Shown here: piece by piece, positions 24,494 to 34,277 of the stretch
How the letters are laid out: the number at the start of each line of letters is the position of its first letter
Position numbering within the stretch: the stretch's first letter is position 1
Assembly: GCF_000017165.1 (NCBI RefSeq)
Contig: NC_009634.1
Span: 448,249 to 512,248, forward strand
Origin: Methanococcus vannielii SB
GTDB taxonomy: Archaea; AGJL01; Methanococci; Methanococcales; Methanococcaceae
Direction: 5' to 3'
DNA: 64,000 nt
Program-made: the position numbers and the translations under genes
The notes under the pieces: generated by a model
Database searches by the model: none
What the model saw: only the letters and a program-made list of their open reading frames with translations
Told to the model about the DNA's origin: nothing

Positions 24494-26767
24494 CTATTTC
24501 TGCTTCCTTATTGCTTCAAGAATAATTTTTTGTTCAGTTCTTGCAACAACGTTTCTAATTGTTTCTACTGCGTCAATATTTGCAGAAATACTTGTAATTC
24601 CCCATTCAACTAATTTTTCAACGATTTGTGGTCGGCTTCCAGCTTGCCCACAGATTGAAGTTTTAACACCTGCACTTTTGCATGAGGTTATTACAAGTTC
24701 AATTAGTTTCATAACTGCAGGGTGGTTTTCAAGATAATATTTTGAAACGTTTTCATTGTTTCTATCAATTGCAATTGTGTACTGAGTTAAATCGTTTGTT
24801 CCAAGGCTTGCAAAGTCAATTCCTTCTTTTATAATCTCATCAATTATTAAAGCTGCAGCAGGGGTTTCAATCATTACGCCAAATTCCACGTCTTGCATTA
24901 ATTTTAAACCCACTTCATTTGAAATTTCCTTTACCTTTCTAATTTCATCAACATTTGTAACTAATGGAATCATTACATTGATATTTCGGTAACCTTCTTC
25001 CCTTAGTTTTTTGATTGCTTTTAATTCACATTTTAAAATTTCAGGTTGATCAAGTCCCCTTCTAATTCCTCTCCACCCCATCATCGGGTTGTGTTCGTGA
25101 GGTTCATCTTCTCCCCCTTTTAAACCCACAAATTCATCAGTTGGAGCGTCAAGTGTTCTATATGTAACAGGCCTTGGGTAAAACGCATCTGCAACTTTTC
25201 TAATTCCTTCAGAAAATACTTCAATTAATGCATCTTCCCCCTTATCTTTCAAGATTTTTCCAGGGTGTACTCCAGTTCCTAAAATCATGTGTTCTGCCCT
25301 TAAAAGGCCTACACCGTCAGCTCCTGTTGCGGCAGCCCGTTCTGCAACTTCAGGCATACTTACATTTGCTTTTATTTCTGTTGCAGTAATTACTTGTGAA
25401 CCGGCGTAAATTACCTGAGTTTGAATATTCTCTTCCTTTTTACCGATTTTACCGTCGTATACCATTCCTTTTTCGCCATCAACAGTTACACAAGAATTAT
25501 CTTTTAAAACTTTTGTAGCTTCTTTTGTTCCAACTACACAAGGAGTTCCAAGCTCTCTTGAAATAATTGCAGCATGGCAAGTTAATCCTCCATCATCAGT
25601 TACAATTGCACTTGCCCTTTTCATTGCAGGAACCATGTCAGGGGTCGTCATTTTTGTAACTAAAACATCTCCTTCCAAAATTTTTCCAATCTGTTCAATT
25701 TCTGAAATTATTTTTACTTTTCCAAAGTCAATTCCAGGAGATGCACCAATTCCTTTTAATAATATTTTTCCATCTTGATCTAGGGATTGTTTTACCTCTT
25801 TTTTCCCACCAAGTGTTGTAATTGGCCTTGCCTGAAGCATGTAAATTTCCCCATTTTTAATTGCCCACTCGATATCCATTGGCATTTTATAATGGTTTTC
25901 AATTGTTTTACCTACTTTTTGAAGATTTAAAATTAATTCTTCTGTTAAAACCTGTTTTTCTTTTAAATCCTCTGGAGTTTCAACTTCTTTTGTAACGCCA
26001 TCTTCTTTTATAAACATCGTATTTTTTCTTGCAACGTTTATATCCACAATTTTTTCAGTATTTTTTTCAATAATATACGTGTCAGGGCTTACCGTTCCAC
26101 TAACTACGCCTTCACCAAGTCCCCATGCACCTTCAATTACCATTTGATTGTAATCGTGGTTTATTGGGTTTACCGTAAACATTACGCCTGCTTGATCTGC
26201 ATTAATCATTTTTTGAACTACTGCAGCAAGTGCAACTTGAAAATGGTCAAAACCTTTCTCTTCCCTGTAAAAAATAGCTCTTGGAGTAAACAATGATGAA
26301 AAACATTCCTGAACTGCTTTTAAAACCTGTTCATTTCCTTTCATGTTTAAAAAAGTTTCCTGTTGTCCTGCAAAACTTGCATCAGGTAAATCTTCCGCAG
26401 TTGCTGAACTTCTAACTGCAACAAAAGATTCCTCCTCACCACCCATTTCACAAAGTGTATTGTATGCCTCGATAACACTGATTTTTAAATCATCTGGCAA
26501 TTTTACCTTTTCAATTGCGCCCCTAACTTCTTTTGAAGCAGAAATCAATTCTTCAGTATTATTAACGTCAATATTTGATAAAACTCGTTTAATTTCATCT
26601 TTTAACTTCGTTTCTTCAATAAAGTATTTGTAAGCGTCAGAAGTAACAACAAATGCGGGGGGAACCGGTAATTTTGCATTCCACATTTCACCAAGCGATG
26701 CTCCTTTTCCACCAGCAATATCTACATCTTCATTTCTAAGGTCTTTAAGCCATGTTATCAGTTTCAT
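24494..26767 (-). CDS. ppsA: Phosphoenolpyruvate synthase
   Basis: Protein of 757 residues. The N-terminal ATP-binding domain has DVDIAGGKGASLGEMWNA and VRSSATAEDLPDASFAGQQE. The swivelling phosphohistidine domain has DDGGLTCHAAIISRELGTPC, with the catalytic His. The C-terminal PEP-binding barrel has RAEHMILG, GWRGIRRGLDQPEILKCELK and SICGQAGSRP. It makes PEP from pyruvate, ATP and water and is a key step in gluconeogenesis in methanogens, supplying the sugars the glycan genes need. The start at 26767 has GGAGG upstream, better than the ATG nine codons earlier. It is divergent from the pst operon. Confidence 0.94.
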   Translation of the reverse strand: MKLITWLKDLRNEDVDIAGGKGASLGEMWNAKLPVPPAFVVTSDAYKYFIEETKLKDEIKRVLSNIDVNNTEELISASKEVRGAIEKVKLPDDLKISVIEAYNTLCEMGGEEESFVAVRSSATAEDLPDASFAGQQETFLNMKGNEQVLKAVQECFSSLFTPRAIFYREEKGFDHFQVALAAVVQKMINADQAGVMFTVNPINHDYNQMVIEGAWGLGEGVVSGTVSPDTYIIEKNTEKIVDINVARKNTMFIKEDGVTKEVETPEDLKEKQVLTEELILNLQKVGKTIENHYKMPMDIEWAIKNGEIYMLQARPITTLGGKKEVKQSLDQDGKILLKGIGASPGIDFGKVKIISEIEQIGKILEGDVLVTKMTTPDMVPAMKRASAIVTDDGGLTCHAAIISRELGTPCVVGTKEATKVLKDNSCVTVDGEKGMVYDGKIGKKEENIQTQVIYAGSQVITATEIKANVSMPEVAERAAATGADGVGLLRAEHMILGTGVHPGKILKDKGEDALIEVFSEGIRKVADAFYPRPVTYRTLDAPTDEFVGLKGGEDEPHEHNPMMGWRGIRRGLDQPEILKCELKAIKKLREEGYRNINVMIPLVTNVDEIRKVKEISNEVGLKLMQDVEFGVMIETPAAALIIDEIIKEGIDFASLGTNDLTQYTIAIDRNNENVSKYYLENHPAVMKLIELVITSCKSAGVKTSICGQAGSRPQIVEKLVEWGITSISANIDAVETIRNVVARTEQKIILEAIRKQK

Positions 26768-27204
26768 TTTAAATCCTCCATGGGCGCTTTTCACGTTTCT
26801 TTAATAAAAATAACTAAAATCACATTTTCTATTTACACTACTCAGATATATAATATTTTGTAGAGTCAATTTACCTTTTCGATAATATTTTCCATTTTAA
26901 ATTATGGTTAGATATGGGTAGTTAAAAAACAGCTAAAAACAATTTAAGGAGAAATTAAAAGAAATTAAAAGAAATGAAATATAGTTTAAGAAAATTTAAG
27001 AGATAATTATCTATAAAATAGCAGTTAAAACTAAAATTCTAAAAATTTTATTTTTATTTTATTTTATTTTATTTTTACTTTTTGTATTATATAATTAATA
27101 AAAAAATATTTTATTCATATAATATGAACTAAAGTACCATTTTAGAAACATTTATATACATTTAACGTATAGGGTATAACATGGAAAATATTTGAGGTGT
27201 TACT
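26768..27204. promoter_or_regulatory. Divergent ppsA/pstS intergenic region with promoter
   Basis: No gene seen in this 437-base gap. It holds a likely pstS promoter, box A TTTATATA at 27151-27158, which would start transcription near 27180 and give a leader of about 25 bases. A TATA-like ATATATAATATTTT stretch near 26845 could serve ppsA leftward. Two A/T slippage tracts occur: GAAATTAAAA repeated at 26951-26970, and an ATTTT repeat run around 27047-27075. The pst gene set suggests phosphate control, but no operator can be named. Confidence 0.55.
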
Positions 27205-28044
27205 TTGAGAAAGGTTATAGGTTTAGTGGCCGGTACAGTTTTACTATCTATCGTTTTAGCGATTAGTGGCTGTATTAGCGATAATAATTCAAATCAAGAT
27301 AATTTACAGCCTGCCATATTAAAAATTTCAGGTTCAACAACTGTTCTTCCAATTATAGAAGAATCCGCAAAAAAATTCATGACTGAAAACAGAAATTACA
27401 TGATTGAAGTAAGTGGTGGAGGTTCAGGACTTGGAATCAAAGAATCCGGTGAAAATTTAAATAATATTGGAATGAGTTCAAGAGACGTCAAAAAATCAGA
27501 ATTTGAAAGTTACCCTAGTTTGAAAGTTCACGTAATCGCAAAAGATGGTGTTGCAATAATTATAAACCCTGAAAACCCAATTTCAGGATTAACAAAAGAA
27601 CAGACTATTAAAATATATGCTGGCGAAATTACAAACTGGAAAGACGTTGGTGGGCCTGATGCACCAATTAACGTCTATACGCGGGATGAACAAAGTGGTA
27701 CAAGAGAAGTATTCTTTGAAAAAGCAATTTCAAAAGCAGACATTACTAAAAGAGCTGTTGTAGTTGCTTCAAATGGTGCAATGAAAGCTTCAGTAAGGGC
27801 CGATAAAAATGGTATAGGATACCTTTCAATTGGATATCTTGATGAAGCTGTAAAAGGCGTTAAGTTTGAAGGTGTTGAACCTACTGAAGAAAACGCACTT
27901 AGCGGAAAATATATCGTTTCAAGAGATTTACTCGTTGTAACAAATGGCGACCCTAACCCTAGTGAAAAAGCATTTATTGACTTTTTATTAAGTAATAGAG
28001 GTCAAGAAATCGTTAAAGAAAAAGGATACATGCAGATAAAGTAA
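27205..28044 (+). CDS. pstS: Phosphate ABC transporter substrate-binding lipoprotein
   Basis: Extracytoplasmic phosphate-binding protein of 279 residues. The N-terminus is a signal peptide with a lipobox ending AISGC (Cys23), which would be lipid-anchored. ILKISGSTTVLPIIEESAKK opens the binding domain, and VSGGGSGLGIKESGE, NIGMSSRDVK and TRDEQSGTREVFFEKAI carry the phosphate-binding Ser/Thr/Arg residues. It starts at TTG with GAGGTGT upstream. First gene of pstSCAB-phoU; a 220-base A/T-rich gap follows it, so pstS may also be transcribed separately at higher level. Confidence 0.93.
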   Translation: MRKVIGLVAGTVLLSIVLAISGCISDNNSNQDNLQPAILKISGSTTVLPIIEESAKKFMTENRNYMIEVSGGGSGLGIKESGENLNNIGMSSRDVKKSEFESYPSLKVHVIAKDGVAIIINPENPISGLTKEQTIKIYAGEITNWKDVGGPDAPINVYTRDEQSGTREVFFEKAISKADITKRAVVVASNGAMKASVRADKNGIGYLSIGYLDEAVKGVKFEGVEPTEENALSGKYIVSRDLLVVTNGDPNPSEKAFIDFLLSNRGQEIVKEKGYMQIK

Positions 28045-28264
28045 GTATAGAAGTATAAAAACTTTTGAAATAATTATATGTAATTAGTACAATTAAATTA
28101 TAAGAACTAAATTAATATTTTTTATTAAACTTTATTAAACGTTACTAAAAATTTTACTAGATGTTTAATTATTTGAAAAATGAATTTTTAGATATTAATT
28201 AGATTATTAGCATTATATCGTTAGATTCCTGTTATTATTATAATTTACAACTCCGGTGAAATAA

Positions 28265-29137
28265 ATGCGTAAAAATACTGCTGAAGCACTAATCGAATCT
28301 GTAATAAAATTAAGCGCACTTTTATCAAGTGCAGTTATTTTTTCAATGGTGCTTTTTTTAATAGTAAGCAGTTTACCTGTTTTTAATACAGTTAGTCCAA
28401 TAGATTTTATATTTGGACTTGATTGGAACCCATTTAGAGGATTTTATGGAATATTTCCAATGATTGTCGGTTCATTTTTAGTTACAATCCTTGCATTAGC
28501 ATTTGCAATACCGTTAGGAGTAGGTTGTGCAATATTTTTAGCGGAACTTGCACCTAAAAAAATTCAAAAGATATTAAGGCCGTCAATTGAAATTTTAACC
28601 GCAATTCCATCAGTAGTTTACGGTTTTGTTGGAATGGTTCTTTTTGTTCCATTGATAAGGGACATATTCAATACAAATCCGGGCTACAGCTGGTTTTCTG
28701 CATCGATAATTCTTGGAATTATGATTTTACCAACAATTACAGTTATTTCAGAAGATGCAATAAATTCAGTACCTTACCACTTAAAAGAAGGAAGTCTTGC
28801 ATTAGGGGCCACGAGATGGCAAACGGTTAAAAAAGTAATTCTTCCAGCTTCATTAAGTGGCATTATTTCTGGAATAATTTTAGGGATGGGTAGAGCTATT
28901 GGCGAAACTATGGCTGTACTAATGGTTGCTGGAAACTGGGCATTAATTCCTACATCAATTTTTGATCCAGTAAGGCCTTTAACGTCCCATATTGTTTTAA
29001 ATATTAAAGAAACGGCATCTGGAAGCCCAATATATTATGCAATGTTTGCAACAGGGCTCGTATTATTTTTAATGGTACTTATTTTGAATATAATTTCCCA
29101 GTACGTAAATAAAAAATACCGAATAAAATGGGATTAA
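28265..29137 (+). CDS. pstC: Phosphate ABC transporter permease PstC
   Basis: Permease of 290 residues with about six helices. The EAA loop for contact with PstB is EGSLALGATRWQTVKKVILP. GMGRAIGETMAVLMVAGN follows, typical of PstC. With PstA it forms the membrane channel of the high-affinity phosphate importer. The ribosome site GGTGAAATAA sits before the ATG. The downstream pstA begins within about 12 bases. Confidence 0.92.
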   Translation: MRKNTAEALIESVIKLSALLSSAVIFSMVLFLIVSSLPVFNTVSPIDFIFGLDWNPFRGFYGIFPMIVGSFLVTILALAFAIPLGVGCAIFLAELAPKKIQKILRPSIEILTAIPSVVYGFVGMVLFVPLIRDIFNTNPGYSWFSASIILGIMILPTITVISEDAINSVPYHLKEGSLALGATRWQTVKKVILPASLSGIISGIILGMGRAIGETMAVLMVAGNWALIPTSIFDPVRPLTSHIVLNIKETASGSPIYYAMFATGLVLFLMVLILNIISQYVNKKYRIKWD

Positions 29138-29148
29138 CAGGTGGAACT

Positions 29149-30015
29149 TTGAATGACGCTAAAAAAGCAAAAATTGAGGAAAAAATCGTATTTAGTATAT
29201 TCTACCTGTTTGGATTCTTAGTTATAGGAATTCTTTTTACTATTGTGGGTTACGTGTTTTTAAACGGCATTGGGGTCATAAATATGGAGTTTTTCTTTGG
29301 GGACTCAAACCCGCTAAAAGTAATCCTTGGAATTGAAAGAACTTTTGACGGAATTTGGAATTCAATTATTGGAACGCTTGCATTAGTTATTTTAGCAGTC
29401 CTACTATCAATTCCATTTGGCATATTTGGAGCAATTTACCTTCAAGAATATGCAAAAGATAATCTCCTTACAAAAATTATAAGGTTTTCATCAGACAGCC
29501 TTGCAGGACTCCCTTCAATAGTTTTTGGCCTTTTTGGATATGCAATTGCAATAAAAACAGTTGGCCCATCGCTCCTTATTGGGGGACTTACTCTTTCGTT
29601 TATGATACTGCCAATAATTATACGGGCAACTGAAGAGGGATTAAAATCAGTTTCGCCAGGACTTAGGGAAGCAAGTCTTGCATTAGGGGCTACAAAATGG
29701 CAGACTATATTAAAAGTCGTAATTCCATCAGCACTCCCCCAAATTATTACCGGAATTATTCTTGCAATGGGTAGATGTGCCGAAGAAACTGCTGCAATAA
29801 TATTTACTGCTGCAACTGCATTTTCGTTTGGATTGGGGCTATTTAACAGGGTTGAAACTCTTTCATTTAGTCTCTATATTATTGCAACAGAATATTCAAA
29901 TGCTGAAGAGCTCAAACTAGCGTATGGAATTGCACTAGTTTTAATCACGATTATGTTTATACTATTTGGAATTGCAAATATTATTAAAAATAAATTTAAG
30001 CTTTCACATGGCTAA
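29149..30015 (+). CDS. pstA: Phosphate ABC transporter permease PstA
   Basis: Permease of about 289 residues with six helices. EASLALGATKWQTILKVVIP is the EAA loop; GMGRCAEETAAIIFTAATAF resembles other PstA proteins. I prefer the TTG at 29149: AGGTGG lies four bases upstream and it follows the pstC stop. The ATG at 29128 overlaps pstC and has no ribosome site. It partners PstC in the phosphate importer. Confidence 0.9.
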   Translation: MNDAKKAKIEEKIVFSIFYLFGFLVIGILFTIVGYVFLNGIGVINMEFFFGDSNPLKVILGIERTFDGIWNSIIGTLALVILAVLLSIPFGIFGAIYLQEYAKDNLLTKIIRFSSDSLAGLPSIVFGLFGYAIAIKTVGPSLLIGGLTLSFMILPIIIRATEEGLKSVSPGLREASLALGATKWQTILKVVIPSALPQIITGIILAMGRCAEETAAIIFTAATAFSFGLGLFNRVETLSFSLYIIATEYSNAEELKLAYGIALVLITIMFILFGIANIIKNKFKLSHG

Positions 30016-30036
30016 AAATTCTTTAAGGTGCAGTTT

Positions 30037-30792
30037 ATGAATATAAAAATGGATTCAAAAAATGTAAATTTGTGGTATTCAGAAAAACAGGCTTTAAATA
30101 ATATAAATCTTCCAGTTTATGAGAACAAAATTACTGCATTAATTGGGCCAAGTGGCTGTGGGAAGTCCACGTTTTTAAGGTGCCTAAATAGAATGAATGA
30201 CTTAATTACGAACGTAAAAATTACTGGGCAAATCACTCTTGACGGGAAAAATATTTATGAAAAGGATGTAGACGTTGTAGAACTTAGAAAACGTGTTGGA
30301 ATGGTTTTTCAAAAGCCAAACCCGTTTCCAATGACAATTTACGAAAATATTGCATATGGCCCAAAAATTCACGGAATAAGTGATAAAAAGACTCTTGATG
30401 AAATTGTTGAATGGGCATTGAAAAAATCAGCACTTTGGGACGATGTAAAAGATGATCTTAAAAAATCTGCCCTAAAACTTTCAGGCGGGCAACAACAAAG
30501 ACTTTGTATTGCACGAACGATTGCAGTAAAACCTGATGTAATTTTAATGGATGAACCTTGTTCTGCACTAGATCCAATTTCAACGCTAAAAATAGAAGAT
30601 TTAATGGTTGAACTAAAAAAAGAGTATTCTATCGTAATAGTAACTCATAATTTACAGCAGGCAAGCAGGGTCTCTGACTATACTGGATTCTTCATGCTTG
30701 GAGACTTGATTGAATTTAACAGTACTGATAAACTCTTTGTAGAACCAAAAGAAAAGAAAACTGAGGATTACATTAGTGGAAGATTTGGATAA
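30037..30792 (+). CDS. pstB: Phosphate ABC transporter ATP-binding protein
   Basis: ABC ATPase of about 251 residues. Walker A is [20 protein letters not shown]; the Q-loop [15 protein letters not shown] is the PstB type; the signature is [14 protein letters not shown]; Walker B is [13 protein letters not shown]; the H-loop is [13 protein letters not shown]. It powers phosphate import by PstCA. AAGGTG is the ribosome site, so the ATG at 30037 is the start and the upstream GTG is part of the site. Confidence 0.95.
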   Translation: MNIKMDSKNVNLWYSEKQALNNINLPVYENKITALIGPSGCGKSTFLRCLNRMNDLITNVKITGQITLDGKNIYEKDVDVVELRKRVGMVFQKPNPFPMTIYENIAYGPKIHGISDKKTLDEIVEWALKKSALWDDVKDDLKKSALKLSGGQQQRLCIARTIAVKPDVILMDEPCSALDPISTLKIEDLMVELKKEYSIVIVTHNLQQASRVSDYTGFFMLGDLIEFNSTDKLFVEPKEKKTEDYISGRFG

Positions 30793-30830
30793 TTTAGTAT
30801 TACGTTATAATTTTAAATTCCGGTGATACC

Positions 30831-31517
30831 ATGGTAAGAAACGAATTCTCTAAGCAGATGGAATTAGTTGAAAATTTAGTTCTTGAAATGTCAAAAATGT
30901 GCAAAAAATCGCTTGAAGATGCAATTTTGGCATTTACAACTTCAGATAAGAATCTTGCAGAAATTGTAAAAAATGGCGATGATGAAATAGATTTAAAAGA
31001 AATGGAAATTGAAGAAAAGTGTATTTCGCTAATGGCTCGCCAACAGCCCGTTGCAGGCGATTTAAGAGAAATTTTAACAGTTATTAAAATTATTTCAAAA
31101 CTTGAAAAAATAGGAGATATGGCATCTAGAATTGCAAAAACGACAATAAACTCTGAAAATAATTATTTAAGGTCTAAAAATAGTTCTACCATAATATTAA
31201 TGGGCGAAATGCTTCAAAAAATGCTTGAAGATTCCACCTGTTCGTTTAAGTCTAGAGATTTAAAACTTGCAAAAGAGGTATATTTTTCAGATAAGAAAAT
31301 AGATGAATTATATAAAACGCTTTATCGGGAAATGACGTGCCATATGATTGAAAATCCGAAGACTATCGGGGAATCTAGTGACTTTTTGATAGTTGGAACA
31401 TATCTTGAAAGAGTTGGAAACATCTGTGCAAGTATTGGTGATAGGACTGCTTATATGGTAACTGGAGAAAGAATAAAAGAAGAAGAATTTGAAGGAAAAA
31501 TTGATAAAAAATCTTAA
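30831..31517 (+). CDS. phoU: Phosphate transport accessory protein PhoU
   Basis: All-helical protein of 228 residues made of two PhoU repeats. Conserved acidic patches appear as NGDDEIDLKEMEIEEK and SDKKIDELYKTLYREM, which bind metal clusters, and ARQQPVAGDLREILTVIKI is the family core. PhoU damps phosphate uptake and signalling. Last gene of the pst operon, with GGTGAT before the ATG. A sensor kinase of the PhoR type is not adjacent. Confidence 0.92.
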   Translation: MVRNEFSKQMELVENLVLEMSKMCKKSLEDAILAFTTSDKNLAEIVKNGDDEIDLKEMEIEEKCISLMARQQPVAGDLREILTVIKIISKLEKIGDMASRIAKTTINSENNYLRSKNSSTIILMGEMLQKMLEDSTCSFKSRDLKLAKEVYFSDKKIDELYKTLYREMTCHMIENPKTIGESSDFLIVGTYLERVGNICASIGDRTAYMVTGERIKEEEFEGKIDKKS

Positions 31518-31581
31518 AAAAATAATATTTTCAAAAGTTTAAATAAATTAAATTTTTGAGCATTGAAATTAAAAAATTAAG

Positions 31582-31989
31582 TTATTCAGTATATTTTTCA
31601 TCAACAACAATTTTTACAGGATTTGATGAAACACCTTCTTTTCCGGATTCTAATTTTCTATCAACCATTATCAGGTCATTTAACTTTTCCTGAATACTTT
31701 TTGAAATTTTTCTAACTATTTCAGAAGGAGCTGCTGCAGTATACAAATACGGCTTTTTACCGAGTCCTTCCTTATCCATCTTTTCTCTTGAAACGTAGCC
31801 AGTATTATACATTTCTAAAATAGATTCCCTTACTGTTGAAGGATATATTCCTGTTCCGTCTGCAATATCATCAACAGTGCTTTTATCATATTTTCTTAGG
31901 TAAATATATATTTTTGCCCTAACTTCGCTAGACATCAAGTTAGCTAGATTTTCTATTAATTTACGATCTACATTTTCTATTGTATTCAC
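31582..31989 (-). CDS. Winged-helix transcriptional regulator
   Basis: Protein of 135 residues. The N-terminal ~85 residues form a winged helix: NLMSSEVRAKIYIYLRKY, then DIADGTGIYPSTVRESILEM as the recognition helix, and GYVSREKMDKEGLGKKPYLY as the wing. The rest is a helical tail that may dimerise. It resembles archaeal ArsR/TrmB-type regulators. It begins at GTG with GGGGGCGAT upstream and converges on phoU. Its place beside the pst operon makes a phosphate-response role plausible, but that is inference. Confidence 0.8.
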   Translation of the reverse strand: MNTIENVDRKLIENLANLMSSEVRAKIYIYLRKYDKSTVDDIADGTGIYPSTVRESILEMYNTGYVSREKMDKEGLGKKPYLYTAAAPSEIVRKISKSIQEKLNDLIMVDRKLESGKEGVSSNPVKIVVDEKYTE

Positions 31990-32306
31990 TATTTATCGCC
32001 CCCGATAAAACATTCGAAAAGTTAACAAATGTTAGTCCTTTCAAAGTACCCCCACTTTAAAAGTCCTAAATATATATCTAAATAAAATAAGATATAAAGC
32101 TTTTGTATTGTCAACTATCATTTAAAAAAAGATTAAGCGTAATTTATAAAGTAATTTACTTTTTAAAGCAAATTAAAAGATAATCTATTAAAAAACCTTA
32201 AAAATGATGGTATAAGTGATATCTTAATGTTAATACAATGTTATTAAAATAAATTGTATTTTAATTTAAAATAAATTTATATTTATATTTATATTTATAT
32301 TTATAT
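31990..32306. repeat. A/T-rich gap ending in (ATTTAT)6
   Basis: No gene is seen in this 317-base gap. The part near 31990 holds the upstream region of the winged-helix regulator. From 32275 to 32310 ATTTAT is repeated six times without error. The tract runs over the argD stop codon at 32307-32309. A TATA-like TAAATATATATC lies near 32072. Confidence 0.7.
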
Positions 32307-33497
32307 TTATATTTTTGAAAATACATCATCAAGACTTGATACCATTCCATCAATATGCTCTTTTTGAATAATTAATGGAGGTAAAAATCTTAAAACCGTA
32401 TCTGAAGTACAGTTTATAAGGTAACCTTGTTTAAACATTTCCTGAACGATGTTTGAACCATTGAAACTCAATTCAAGTCCCGTCATAAGTCCAATTGATC
32501 TAACTTCCCTTACAAAGTCATATTTTTCTTCAATTTTCTTCAATTTATCAGTAAAATAAACGCCCATTTCGTTCGTATTATTTAAAAGTTCTGAAATTAA
32601 ATTAATTGAAGTAATTGCAGTAGCGCATGCAAGAGGATTTCCTCCAAAAGTAGTACCATGGCTTCCAGGAGTAAACGCATTTGAAACTTCGTCTTTTGCA
32701 ATCATTGCACCAATTGGGATTCCGCTACCAAGTGCCTTTGCTAATGTTATTATATCGGGTTTTACACCGTAATGTTCAAATGCAAACATTTTACCAGTTC
32801 TTCCAAGCCCGCACTGTACCTCATCAAATATCAAAACAATATTTTTATCATCACATAACTCACGAACAGCTTTTAAATATTCTTGGTCTGCAATATGAAT
32901 TCCACCTTCGCCCTGAACTGGCTCTATCATTATTGCTGCGGTTTTATTTGAAATGGACTCTTTTAATTTTTCTATATCATTAAAAGGAACATGCTTAAAT
33001 CCTGTCGGTAATGGATCGTAACCTTCCTGATACTTTGGTTTAGGGGTTGCAGTAATCGTTGTTAGGGTTCTACCGTGGAATGCATGCTCCATTGTAATAA
33101 TTTCCCCTTCTTTTCCAAAAGCTTTTGAATACTTTCTTGAAAGTTTTATTGCAGCTTCGTTTGCCTCCGCACCGCTGTTACAAAAGAATGCTTTATCAAG
33201 CCCACTTATATTCACGAGTTTTTTTGCAAGATTTACTTGGGGAATATTATAGTATATATTTGAAACGTGAATAAGTGTTTCAGCCTGCTTTTTAATTGTT
33301 TCAACAATTTTAGGGTGACAGTGTCCAACATTGTTTACAGATATTCCTGAAAGAAAATCAACATAACTATTTCCATTAATATCATATACATTCATTCCAT
33401 CCCCTTTTACGAGAACTGCTGGAACTCTTCCATACGTATTTATGACATATTTACTTTCTTCAAGGATTACATTATCCATTTCTTGATTACTAAGCAT
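32307..33497 (-). CDS. argD: Acetylornithine aminotransferase
   Basis: Class III PLP aminotransferase of 396 residues. VDFLSGISVNNVGHCHPKIV and FFCNSGAEANEAAIKLSRKY are the N-terminal signatures; HAFHGRTLTTITATPKPKYQ, LIFDEVQCGLGRTGKMFAFE and the PLP-lysine loop ITLAKALGSGIPIGAMIA are all clear. It makes N-acetylornithine in arginine synthesis, and in methanogens may also act on succinyl-diaminopimelate-type substrates. GGTGAT precedes the ATG. Its stop codon lies in an ATTTAT repeat tract. Confidence 0.92.
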   Translation of the reverse strand: MLSNQEMDNVILEESKYVINTYGRVPAVLVKGDGMNVYDINGNSYVDFLSGISVNNVGHCHPKIVETIKKQAETLIHVSNIYYNIPQVNLAKKLVNISGLDKAFFCNSGAEANEAAIKLSRKYSKAFGKEGEIITMEHAFHGRTLTTITATPKPKYQEGYDPLPTGFKHVPFNDIEKLKESISNKTAAIMIEPVQGEGGIHIADQEYLKAVRELCDDKNIVLIFDEVQCGLGRTGKMFAFEHYGVKPDIITLAKALGSGIPIGAMIAKDEVSNAFTPGSHGTTFGGNPLACATAITSINLISELLNNTNEMGVYFTDKLKKIEEKYDFVREVRSIGLMTGLELSFNGSNIVQEMFKQGYLINCTSDTVLRFLPPLIIQKEHIDGMVSSLDDVFSKI

Positions 33498-33704
33498 AAT
33501 ATCACCATAAAAATTAAATTAGTACATTTTAAAATAATTAGACATTTTTACTTCACTTACTAATAAAAACATATTTTTAGAAATTAATTAATACAATCAT
33601 GTTTAAAAATATATTGTTTTTTAAAAAAATTAAATTTTAATAAAATTCGTTATAATTTGTTAAATATTTAAAATATGTAAAAAATGAAAGAGTTAGGGAT
33701 TTTA

Positions 33705-34277
33705 ATGGAATTTTTAAGTAATATATATCCATATATTGCCATTTTAAATTTTTTGATGTTATCCATGCTTTTTATCCTGTTTATAAAATATTCAAGCCTT
33801 TTAAGGAATTCTTTTAAATATTCGTATAGTAAAGTCTGTCCTGATGATAGAATTGAAGTTTTAAATGATGAAAAGTACTATTACTATATACTAAATAAAA
33901 TAAAATCTGCAAAACGTGAAATTAATATAATAATGTTTTCGATATATAAAAGTGAAAAAACAGCAGAATTAATAAATGAGCTAATAGAAGCACGTAATCG
34001 AGGAGTTATGGTTCGTGTAATCTTGGAAGAAGACGTTGGCTCAAATATCCTTGCACAAAGTCGCCTTTCAAGCAAAAAAGTCCTTGTAAAATTTCACGAT
34101 TCAAAAAAGACCCACAACAAATTTATTATAATTGACGATACAGTAATAGTTGGGAGCCACAACTGGACTGACAAGGCACTTTTTCAAAACAAAGAGTCCA
34201 GTATAGCTTTAATTAATAAAGTCGTTTTAGAGGAAGAGAAACGCTATTTTGAGTTATTATGGGGTGCTTCTGAATGA
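33705..34277 (+). CDS. Membrane-anchored phospholipase D-like (Nuc-type) protein
   Basis: Protein of about 190 residues with one N-terminal membrane helix (YIAILNFLMLSMLFILFIKY) and a single HKD domain. The motif is HNKFIIIDDTVIVGSHNW, His at residue 137, matching HxK(x)4D(x)6GSxN. One HKD copy per chain points to a homodimeric nuclease or phosphodiesterase of the Nuc class. The start is set at the ATG at 33705 (AGGGAT upstream); an ATG at 33684 lacks a ribosome site. It overlaps the TfuA gene by four bases (ATGA), so the two are coupled. Confidence 0.83.
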   Translation: MEFLSNIYPYIAILNFLMLSMLFILFIKYSSLLRNSFKYSYSKVCPDDRIEVLNDEKYYYYILNKIKSAKREINIIMFSIYKSEKTAELINELIEARNRGVMVRVILEEDVGSNILAQSRLSSKKVLVKFHDSKKTHNKFIIIDDTVIVGSHNWTDKALFQNKESSIALINKVVLEEEKRYFELLWGASE

